Shown piece by piece: positions 15,496-23,700 of a DNA stretch of 64,000 nucleotides. The notes below the pieces were generated by a model. The model saw nothing but the letters and a program-made list of their open reading frames with translations, had not been told where the DNA came from and did not search any database. The position numbers and the translations under genes were made by a program. Source of the DNA: CAYWXK01 sp964462515 (GTDB lineage: Bacteria > Planctomycetota > Phycisphaerae > Sedimentisphaerales > Anaerobacaceae); the NCBI GenBank assembly GCA_964462515.1, contig CAYWXK010000010.1, positions 31,711 through 95,710 on the forward strand. The letters run 5' to 3'. The first letter of the stretch is position 1. Each line of letters starts with the position of its first letter.

Positions 15496-16416
15496 TCACA
15501 CATTCATTGTTGCAGAATTTGACTGGTATGAATCCTTCTCATTTTTGACAATAAATTGCTCGTAGATGAATATGCAGATATTAACTACGGCGAGGACGAT
15601 AAAGCCGGCCAGGCCGGAAACGCCGACAAGTAAGTCACTCCCCCTAACAAATACGATAGCCAATCCATAGGTGGCATTGAGCGAGCCGTGAATTATGGCG
15701 GCGGCAATTACGGATTTTGCCTTCAATCGGATGTAGCTGAAAATCGGGGCAAGCAACATACACCAGCCAGTCATCAAAAATACCCCTATAACCGGGTGCT
15801 GCGGATAGTTGTGACCTTTGAGAATTAGCGGGGCGTGCCAGATTCCCCAGATTGCGCCAATAAGAATAGATGACTTCCAGAATCCGATAGAGCCAAGCTC
15901 TCTTTGCAGTAGTCCTCTCCAGCCCAGCTCCTCACCGAAGCCGGCGAGAGCGTTTACGCTGATGCCGGCAATAAGTCCCTGAACAAGTCCAAGCCAGAAG
16001 GGATGAATCGGAAAATCAACCATTTGCTTCTGGATTTTTTCGAATTGCTCAGGTGGTAACATATACCTGAATCTTTCTGCAATTCCTGCCATATCTGGAG
16101 AATACCCAACGCCAGGCAAAAGCAAACTCACACCCAATGTAGCAAAGGCAATAACCAGCGGCAGAAACCAGGCCACCAGCCACCAGCTATTTATCCTCCA
16201 GGAGATACCGAGCGGCTCTTTCAAAGGTTCTTTGAAAATCAGCTTTTGAACAATAATAGCAACGGTCATCGGCACAAACATATAAATCGCGCCAATAATA
16301 GCCGCATAAGGCATTACCCATTTTCCGCCCAACGCGAAGTATGCAAATACGAAAGAATAATTAAAAAAGAATGTCAGAGCAATAAAGAGCAATGACTTCT
16401 TGATATTCTTCTGCAT
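15496..16416 (-). CDS. CPBP-family intramembrane glutamic endopeptidase
   Basis: 306 residues with about eight hydrophobic segments. Catalytic motifs of the CPBP (Abi) family are present: the Glu-Glu-x3-Arg motif in GFGEELGWRGLL near residue 165, AIWGIWHAPL near residue 195 and a later IIHGSLNA histidine near residue 243. Members cleave membrane proteins or mature prenylated peptides; the substrate here is unknown. The ATG lacks a strong ribosome site. A truncated second copy of its 3' end lies beyond the DUF4143 gene downstream. Confidence 0.88.
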   Translation of the reverse strand: MQKNIKKSLLFIALTFFFNYSFVFAYFALGGKWVMPYAAIIGAIYMFVPMTVAIIVQKLIFKEPLKEPLGISWRINSWWLVAWFLPLVIAFATLGVSLLLPGVGYSPDMAGIAERFRYMLPPEQFEKIQKQMVDFPIHPFWLGLVQGLIAGISVNALAGFGEELGWRGLLQRELGSIGFWKSSILIGAIWGIWHAPLILKGHNYPQHPVIGVFLMTGWCMLLAPIFSYIRLKAKSVIAAAIIHGSLNATYGLAIVFVRGSDLLVGVSGLAGFIVLAVVNICIFIYEQFIVKNEKDSYQSNSATMNV

Positions 16417-16446
16417 CGCAATAACCTCGACCGCCGCGCAACAACA

Positions 16447-18507
16447 CTAATCTCGTGGAACGCTTATTGGTCCGATGTATTTTTTCGCGACAACAATATC
16501 ATCGAACCAGATTTTACTTATGTGTTCTGGCGGGGCCTTGGTGGTATATAGAAGCAGCCACAGAAAATTCAGCTTCAGGTCTTCGGTATTTCGCCACTGG
16601 AAACCCTCAAAGGGCTGGCCCTTGGAGTCCGGTATAAAGCTATCCCAGACCCATTTACCTTTTGGGAATCCTTTTCCGAGGTGACTTATAACCTGGCCAT
16701 TCTTACTGAAGGACTTGCCATCAATCCATAGCGATTGCTCACCATTTTTATCCGTAACGGGACTGTTCATTTTCATCATCAGCTCAACGCAAATCCATTT
16801 GCCCCGTTCTGCCTTCAAGCCATCATCGTTGATAAAATCGTGCCCCCAGGATGCACCATCAGGTGAGCTTCTCATTCCCATCCAGTATGAGTAGAAATCC
16901 CATCGCCATTTTTCGCCATAAGGTTCTACTCCTGTTGTAAATCGCTCGTTGCCGGCGGGTCTAATTCCTGCACCTCCCTGAGGCCACGGTGTTGGAGGAT
17001 TGTAGCCCCCAACGTGAACAAAGTGGTGAATCGGATAACAATCGGGGTCAAACTTGACGTAAAAACGAACATAGAGCTGCTCGTAGCCGGGTAAAAGGCG
17101 TCTGTATAAATGCCCACCTGTTCCTTTTCCGCCTGTATGCGTCATTAAGAGTGAATGTTTGCCGGCGCTTCCAGCCGGCACATCAGTAGATAGCGACATA
17201 ATCTCGATGTCTTTTACACTTTCCCAGCGCGATTTAACAGCATCCAGAGAATCTGCTTCAAAGTTTTCTGCAAAAATCACATCCGGGTCGTTTTCAATCC
17301 CTTTATCGCCCTTGTATTTGCTTGCCAGCCCGGTAGTCAATCCTTGTTCGGCTCCCGATTTCGGTTTATCTTTATTCGAGCGAGGGGCGGTCGGAGAAAC
17401 TTCCAGCGTGGCCTTTTTCACACAGAAGGCATAGTAATCGCCGTCGCCTGAGAAGAGCAGCCACATCGTTTTGCCGTCTCTACTAATCCATTTTGTCGGG
17501 AATTTGTGATGATACGTCCGGCAGTCCTTGCCTTCAATTACGGACCAATGGTCATCATAATAAACCGTTGTCCACGGCCCCCAGGGCTGAGGCGCATCAA
17601 AAACCCCCAAAGCCGCCGTGTGCGTTCCCACCGAACCCTCAGGCTGATGGGACGTTGTCAAAATATATCTGTCAAGGGCCGCATTATACGTAATCGCTAT
17701 CCGCTGTGTGCCGCTGGGGTCAGTGAAAATGGCCTTGCGTTTTTCGATGTCAGGCGACCAGACAGCCTTCCTGTCAGCATCAAGACCGGCAAAAAATTCA
17801 TATCGGCTCCTGTCTGCAACCTTATCTTTTGGCGCCCTCGCCATCACAATATCGGGTGAATACTCGTAGGCGCTATCGTTTGCCTGGGAGACTATATAAA
17901 CATAATTGTCCTTTGCTCCTTCATGGTTTTTGCCAAACTGCACAAACTCCGGACATCCAAACGTGTCGGAAAAATACCACTCGGCCCACTTCCAATGCTT
18001 ACCGCCATCTTTTGACCAGGCCAATCGAGAATTGGTGAAGTCATCGCTGCCGGGCGGCTTATAGTTTCTCACAAACATATACAGAATTCTATCCACCATA
18101 AGCAGCCCGCTTGCTTTGATGCCATTCGGCCCACCTCCTGCCGGTGTATCCGCATCGCTTTCAAAATTTTTCCCTTGAAAATCTGGTGGGTCACCCGAAA
18201 CCGTAGCAAATCCAAGCGAAAGCTTGGGTATGGCGACAGAATCTCTTTCAAAAAAACCCGGCCCATCACCCCAGCAGGTTATCTGCAGCTTGTCATCCAC
18301 CCAGGTAATCGGCCAGTTATCGCCAGTCCTGCCTTTTCCGCATTTAATCACCTCCGAATCCCAGGTGAGCTTTGTAATGACCACACTTGGCGGATAAGGC
18401 GGCGAAGATTGTGCTATCGCAAGGTTGCCAACGACAAACAATAATCCCAATGCTAAACTTGCCGACACATTATGCCGTAAGGCATCCTGTGGAGATAGTC
18501 TGCTCAT
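16447..18507 (-). CDS. secreted DUF4185 propeller fused to a PL14-like jelly-roll domain
   Basis: About 686 residues from the ATG at 18505-18507, preceded by AGAGAG; a TTG 18 bases upstream is less likely. The signal peptide ends near AIAQ. Residues about 40-380 match DUF4185, a five-bladed-propeller-like domain related to glycosidases (DNWPITWVDDKLQITCWGDG, SRLAWSKDGGKHWKW). After a low-complexity linker, residues about 410-680 form a beta-jelly-roll like PL14 alginate-lyase-fold domains (LYVRFYVKFDPD, KWICVELMMKMN, LWIDGK). Probably exported and polysaccharide-directed. Catalytic residues are not certain. Confidence 0.75.
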   Translation of the reverse strand: MSRLSPQDALRHNVSASLALGLLFVVGNLAIAQSSPPYPPSVVITKLTWDSEVIKCGKGRTGDNWPITWVDDKLQITCWGDGPGFFERDSVAIPKLSLGFATVSGDPPDFQGKNFESDADTPAGGGPNGIKASGLLMVDRILYMFVRNYKPPGSDDFTNSRLAWSKDGGKHWKWAEWYFSDTFGCPEFVQFGKNHEGAKDNYVYIVSQANDSAYEYSPDIVMARAPKDKVADRSRYEFFAGLDADRKAVWSPDIEKRKAIFTDPSGTQRIAITYNAALDRYILTTSHQPEGSVGTHTAALGVFDAPQPWGPWTTVYYDDHWSVIEGKDCRTYHHKFPTKWISRDGKTMWLLFSGDGDYYAFCVKKATLEVSPTAPRSNKDKPKSGAEQGLTTGLASKYKGDKGIENDPDVIFAENFEADSLDAVKSRWESVKDIEIMSLSTDVPAGSAGKHSLLMTHTGGKGTGGHLYRRLLPGYEQLYVRFYVKFDPDCYPIHHFVHVGGYNPPTPWPQGGAGIRPAGNERFTTGVEPYGEKWRWDFYSYWMGMRSSPDGASWGHDFINDDGLKAERGKWICVELMMKMNSPVTDKNGEQSLWIDGKSFSKNGQVISHLGKGFPKGKWVWDSFIPDSKGQPFEGFQWRNTEDLKLNFLWLLLYTTKAPPEHISKIWFDDIVVAKKYIGPISVPRD

Positions 18508-18533
18508 TTCACTCTCTACCAACAACTGATGTG

Positions 18534-19814
18534 TCAGTTAATTTTTTTGCCGGTTACCTCCCTGGTGCCCCGCGGCGTGACGGACTGGCCTTTGAGGGTC
18601 GTCCCGTCAAGCTTGCACTTAAATTCCATCGTCACTTCCTGCTCGTTGAATTTCATATTCACTTTGAAGGATACCTGGTCGCCTTCGACTTTCAGGTCTG
18701 CGATGGGCACTTCGCTGTCACGAAGCGTGTATGTGCCGGACAGGTCTTCCTTAATCTTCAGTGTGCGGGTACGCTCTGGGCGGTCTGTGGTGGCGGCCTC
18801 AGTGATTTCCCACGTGCCAACGAGAGCCGCCGAGGCCATCTCTACCTTTTTGCCGGTCAAATCACGGGTGCCGTTGGGCGTGGTAAGCTGGCCGCTAAGG
18901 GTATTTCCATCCAGCTTGCCTTTGAACTCCATCGTGAACGTCTGGTCGCCGAAGCCGGTCTCTATGTTGAAGGTTACCTGGTCACCTTCAAGTTTTATTT
19001 CCTTAATGGGAATCTCGGCGCCAAAGATTTCATATCTGCCGGTCAGGTCTCCATAGACGGTCAGCAACCTCGTCCGAGGACCCTGCCCGGACGTGCTTGT
19101 CATCTCCCACTTTCCGACAAGTGCCGCCCCTACGCGCCGGCCATTGGCCTGCCACTGGCCCATTTCGCCTTTAAGCATCCCTGTCAGCTCGTTGCCCTTG
19201 ACAGTTCCCTCATACGTTGTTTCAAACTCGAATTCATCTATTTTGCTCTTTCGAGTGAAAGTAAGTTTTCCATCCTGGAATTTGACATTGGATAATACGT
19301 GCTCGCCAGGTTCAGTCCACTTACCTTCAAGTGCGCCTTCCGGTTTCTCATAGACAGTCAGCCGGGCTGTTATCTCTCGGTCACCGACATTAAATTTTAT
19401 GTCCCATTGACCCAGAGCAGGAATCTTGGGCTTCTTTCGGGCCCCGTTCGCAGCGAACTCGCCGCGGTCAGATGTAAATTTGCCTGCGAGCTTGCCATCC
19501 TGAAGAGTTCCCTCGTAATTCATTCTGAATTCGTTATCCTGCATTTTGATGATGCGAACAAAGGTGAGCTTTTGTCCGTCGAATTTAACATCGGACAGCT
19601 CCGCCGAGCCCCATTTGCCTGCGAAAGTGCCATCGGCTTTTTTGGCAATAGACAACGCGGCAAAGCTCTGCCGGCCGCCGAAATCCATTGTGATTTCCCA
19701 ATCACCTGTAATATCTTCGGCCGTAAGCACAGGTGATGTCCCAGCCGCTAAAGCAAGGATGAGGACCAAAAATAAAGTTTTTCCTAATGTTTTCTGAAAT
19801 GTTACCTGGTTCAT
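18534..19814 (-). CDS. secreted protein with four tandem lipocalin-like repeat domains
   Basis: 427 residues from the ATG at 19812-19814, which has a TTAGGAGA site. The frame is open upstream only because it reads through a palindromic repeat. A signal peptide ends near VLTAED. The rest is four repeats of about 90-100 residues, each with a GxWEI-type start, an RTLxIxEDLSGxYxL-like strand, a DLKVEGDQVxF strand and an ExTMEFKxKLDGxTLxGQ strand. The last two repeats are the closest pair. The pattern looks like small beta-barrels; no catalytic motif is seen and function is unknown. Confidence 0.75.
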   Translation of the reverse strand: MNQVTFQKTLGKTLFLVLILALAAGTSPVLTAEDITGDWEITMDFGGRQSFAALSIAKKADGTFAGKWGSAELSDVKFDGQKLTFVRIIKMQDNEFRMNYEGTLQDGKLAGKFTSDRGEFAANGARKKPKIPALGQWDIKFNVGDREITARLTVYEKPEGALEGKWTEPGEHVLSNVKFQDGKLTFTRKSKIDEFEFETTYEGTVKGNELTGMLKGEMGQWQANGRRVGAALVGKWEMTSTSGQGPRTRLLTVYGDLTGRYEIFGAEIPIKEIKLEGDQVTFNIETGFGDQTFTMEFKGKLDGNTLSGQLTTPNGTRDLTGKKVEMASAALVGTWEITEAATTDRPERTRTLKIKEDLSGTYTLRDSEVPIADLKVEGDQVSFKVNMKFNEQEVTMEFKCKLDGTTLKGQSVTPRGTREVTGKKIN

Positions 19815-19849
19815 AATATGGTCTCCTAAACAAATAAATTTAAAGAATT

Positions 19850-19867
19850 GGTGGGCTGAAGCCCACC
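19850..19867. repeat. GGTGGGCT-GA-AGCCCACC palindromic repeat, copy B
   Basis: Perfect 8-base arms around a 2-base centre, flanked by AATT upstream and CTACAT downstream, as in copy A at 4482-4499. It sits just upstream of the four-repeat secreted protein and falsely extends that reading frame. Confidence 0.8.
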
Positions 19868-20058
19868 CTACATTTACTGTCAAATTAAGAACTCATAATA
19901 TCTTCTGAGCGTGAATAGTGCAAGAATCTTTCACCGCCGATTGAAGATTCAGCCTAATGTTATTAAAAAGGTTTTCGATCTTTACTGGCAGGAAAAATGC
20001 TTTGATTGATTGTCAACACTGGCTTGTGCTGAGCAAGGCTGTAGGCCAAGTCGAAGCA

Positions 20059-20322
20059 CTACAGTTTCTTCAGCAGCACCAGGTCTCCACGGATCAGTGC
20101 CAATTTCTTTCTTCTTGTCCAACCCTTTAACTGCGCCTCTCGCTTGAGCGCATCAGTCCGAACAGAGAACTTTTCGCGATAAAGCAACCTTTGCACGCCG
20201 GATCTATTTGTGAAATGGCCGTCTTGACCGTTTTTGTGCCGCATTAACCTTCTTTCCATGTTGTTGGTTACTCCTGTGTAAAGACGGCTATCAGAGCATT
20301 GGACAATATAAACATACCACAT
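20059..20322 (-). CDS. GIY-YIG endonuclease-like protein
   Basis: About 87 residues from the ATG at 20320-20322. It starts MWYVYIVQCSDSRLYTGVTN, the GIY-YIG motif in its single-domain YhbQ/UPF0213 form, with the catalytic Arg in NNMERRLMRH and a later REAQLKGWTRRKKLALI segment. Single-domain members are thought to act in DNA repair or recombination. An upstream extension of 29 codons reads through a palindromic repeat and is rejected. Confidence 0.88.
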   Translation of the reverse strand: MWYVYIVQCSDSRLYTGVTNNMERRLMRHKNGQDGHFTNRSGVQRLLYREKFSVRTDALKREAQLKGWTRRKKLALIRGDLVLLKKL

Positions 20323-20370
20323 AATTGCGCTATCCTTCGACTCCCTCGCTGTTGCTCGGTCGCTCAGGAT

Positions 20371-20407
20371 GGTTCGACTCGCTCGCAATGAGCGAGCGAG
20401 TCGAACC
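20371..20407. repeat. 16-base perfect palindrome immediately 3' of tRNA-Gln
   Basis: Arms GGTTCGACTCGCTCGC (20371-20386) and GCGAGCGAGTCGAACC (20392-20407) with a 5-base loop. It begins 1-2 bases after the tRNA 3' end in the transcription direction, so it would form a very stable hairpin in the precursor. It is not followed by a T run. It is preceded by a CCTTCGACT...CTCAGGATGG repeat seen also at 31687-31707 and 61190-61210. Confidence 0.7.
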
Positions 20408-20408
20408 A

Positions 20409-20479
20409 CTGGGGTACTAGGATTCGGACCTAGACTAACTGATCCAGAGTCAGTTGTGCTACCATTACACTATACCCCA
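20409..20479 (-). tRNA. tRNA-Gln (anticodon CUG)
   Basis: 71 bases. Acceptor arms TGGGGTA / TACCCCA pair fully, with discriminator G. The anticodon stem ACTGA/TCAGT encloses the loop CTCTGGA, giving anticodon CUG. The T arm GGTCCGAATCC (loop region) is normal. CCA is not encoded. It lies on the minus strand between the GIY-YIG gene and a GTTAGAA palindromic element. Confidence 0.93.
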
Positions 20480-20504
20480 AAACGCCTTATGCAAATTTCC
20501 ATTT

Positions 20505-20630
20505 ACTCCGTTAGAAAGCCTCGCGTTTCAACACGGGGTAAAATATACATTCTTGACACGGGGTCTAAACTTGTCCGCCGAAGGCGGAGCCGCGTCTCAG
20601 TTCCTGTAGAAAGCTTCTTTCTAACGGAGT
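20505..20630. repeat. GTTAGAA palindromic element, intergenic copy 1
   Basis: Arms ACTCCGTTAGAAAG (20505-20518) and CTTTCTAACGGAGT (20617-20630). The centre contains ACACGGGG, GGTAAAATAT and the hairpin CTTGTCCGCCGAAGGCGGAG. A copy with the same arms and closely similar centre is at 56913-57059. No coding potential; it resembles a miniature inverted-repeat or REP-like element. Confidence 0.85.
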
Positions 20631-20764
20631 TTACTTTACACAAAACTGGCCGATATTGCAAGAAGATTAAACGCTACCTTCATTATTTAAGAGAATATAG
20701 ATTTGTCCAGCGACATCCTTTGAATTAAAATAGTTTTGTAAAGCACTGAGGTTATGATAATCTC

Positions 20765-23700
20765 GTGAACCTTGGGCGTGACAAGACGATTTCGGATATA
20801 ATCTCCCGGCTAAGGACGGCCAAAAGCGACGAGAGGGCGGTCAAAGTAGAGGGAGCGTGGGGGTCGTTTGCGCCTTTGCTGGCTTCTTATATATCGGAGA
20901 AAATCGCCAGGCCGATTTTATATATCTCGCCCCACATTGACGATGCCGACAAGGTTGCCGATGATTTGCGCACCTTTGGAGGCGAAAAAATCGAGCTGCT
21001 GCCTGCCTGGGAGGGTGAGGAGGAACTGGCAGACGCTACCGATGAGATTAGAGCAGAACGGTTGAAACTCGTGCTTCGTCGCTCGTCCATTCTCCGTAGC
21101 AACCCCGACTTACCAGCCTTCGCGAAGCCCGTTTCGGTGGGCAAAGGAAGGTCGGGGGCTTCCAGCCTTCGTAGCCGAAACTACTTCGGCGGAGTAGGCA
21201 CTGCGAAGGATGAATCGCTCGTGACCCGAAACGCAGGACAGAGAGAACAATTCATTATAGCAGCGTCTGTGCAGGCGCTGTGTCAGCCGATACCAAAGCC
21301 GGAAGTTATAGAGCAAACTTGTCTTCAATTGGAGGTTGGGGGCAAACTCTCGCCAGAAGAGGCGGCGGCGTGGCTGGTTGAAAATGGTTTTGAACGCGTT
21401 GAGAAAGTTGATTTGCCCGGCCAATTTGCCTGTCGCGGCGGAATTGTTGATATTTATCCGCCGTTAACCATTGGAAAATTATTTCCGGGCGAGCAGAACG
21501 AGATGCAATCGCTGGCAGACCCCGTTAGAAGTAAAGCACCTGAGGTCGCTGTTTCATTATCAGCAAGAACTTCTAACGGGGCAAAGGCGGTCAGAGTCGA
21601 ATTTTTCGGCGATAATATAGAAAGCATCCGGGAAATAAATCTCGATACACAGCGCTCGACCCAGCAGATACAAAATATCAGCATAGTTTCGGCCGTTCAG
21701 GGAACCACTCCTGAGGAGAGGGAGCTTTTTCTGAACATCTTACCGCCGGAAACAATAATCATTTTTGAAGAGCCGTCAACAATCCAGGAAGTTGCCGATG
21801 TATATCTTAACCGGGTCGAGGACGCAGCACGGCTATATAGCTGGACGGATATCTATAAGGCAGCAGCCAACTTCGTTCAACTCCATATATGCAGATTTGC
21901 GACAGAGGCGGACGATTTTCTCAAAGTCGATGTTAAGAGCGTGCAGCAATTTCAGCACAAGGCAACGTCACTGTGGGCGGGCAGCAAAAAGGCGATTGAA
22001 GAGCTTGTGGGTGAGGCGAAGGGAGGAAAAGAGGTTCTGCTTTATTGCGAAAGCTCGGCGGAACTAAAACGAGTCGGCGAGATTATAAAGCAGATTAACG
22101 GCGAGATTCCGACCAATTTCGAGTTGCTGTTGGGATTCATCAATCAGGGTTTTGTCATAGATTCGCTGAACACGATTGTAATAAGTCATCACGAGCTGTT
22201 CGGGCAGTATGCAGTGCGCAGGAGAATGAGGCCGGTGTGGGCGACATCGCCGGTGGATACGCTTTCCGATTTGCAGGAAGGTGATTATGTTGTTCATACT
22301 TTGTACGGGATAGGCAAGTTTTTGGGTGTGGAAACAATACAGGAAAAAGGAGGAGCAAACGAGTATCTTACGATTGAGTATGCCGATAGCGCTAAAATCC
22401 AGGTCTCGGTCCGCAACATTGCGCTGGTGCAAAAATATATTGGGACGAGTCCGAAACGGCCAAAGCTTAGCAAGGTCGGCTCAAAGAGATGGCAGAAACA
22501 GAAGGAAAAAGTCACAGCTTCTGTTCAAAACCTCGCGGCTGAATTGCTTGAGATTCAGGCCAAGCGTCTGGCAACGGGCGGCATTGCTTTCGGAGAAGAC
22601 TCAAACTGGCAAATAGAATTTGAGGAGTCGTTCCCCTATCAGGAGACTCCGGACCAGATTTCAACTGCCGGGGAAATAAAAGGGGATATGCAGCGGCCTA
22701 TGGCGATGGATAGACTGCTCTGCGGGGATGTGGGCTACGGCAAGACAGAGCTTGGGATGCGCGCGGCCTTTAAGGCGGTCGAAAACGGAAAGCAGGTGGC
22801 AATACTTGCACCGACAACGGTGTTGTGTGTGCAGCACGGAAGGACATTTACCGAACGGTTTGCAGATTTTCCTGTTTGCATTGAGATTCTAAACCGGTTC
22901 AAAACGCCGCGAGAAGCTGTGGACATAATCGAGCGAACAAAACAAGGCAAGGTTGATATACTCATCGGAACGCACCGGCTCTTGAGCGGGGACATTGGCT
23001 TTAAGGATTTGGGACTTTTGATAATTGACGAAGAGCAGCGCTTCGGCGTTGAGCACAAAGAAAGACTCAAAAAACTACGCACAAATGTTGACATTCTTAC
23101 GATGACAGCTACGCCGATTCCGCGGACGCTGCATATATCGCTGTTGGGATTGCGTGACATAAGCTCGCTGGCGACGCCGCCTTTAGACAGGCGAAGTATA
23201 GTAACAACTGTTACGGCTTACAACGATGAGCTTATTAAAAAAGCGGTCATTCGTGAGATGAATCGTCAGGGGCAGGTGTTTTTTTTGCACAACAGGGTCA
23301 AGACTATTGAGAAAAAGGCCTGGGAAATTCAGAAATTAGTCAGCGATGCAAGGGTCGCTATCGCACATGGTCAGATGTCAAAACACGAGCTTGAGCGGAC
23401 GATGATAGAGTTTGTGCTGGGCAGGATAGATGTGTTAGTGTGCACGACGATTGTGGAATCGGGGCTGGATATTCCAAACGCCAATACAATTTTTATAAAC
23501 GATGCTGACAGGTTTGGCCTGGCGGAGCTGCACCAGCTTCGCGGCAGAGTGGGTAGATACAAACATCGTGCGTTCGCTTATATGCTGCTGCCGAAATCGA
23601 GGCCGATTACGCCGTTAGCTGCGAAGAGACTAAAGGCCATTGAGGAGTATTCGCACCTGGGTGCGGGCTTTAAGATTGCCTTGCGGGACCTGGAGATTCG

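Noticed and set aside
19815..19883. Upstream extension of the four-repeat secreted protein
   Set aside because: The extra residues come from a GGTGGGCT palindrome; the ATG at 19814 has a good ribosome site and a signal peptide.
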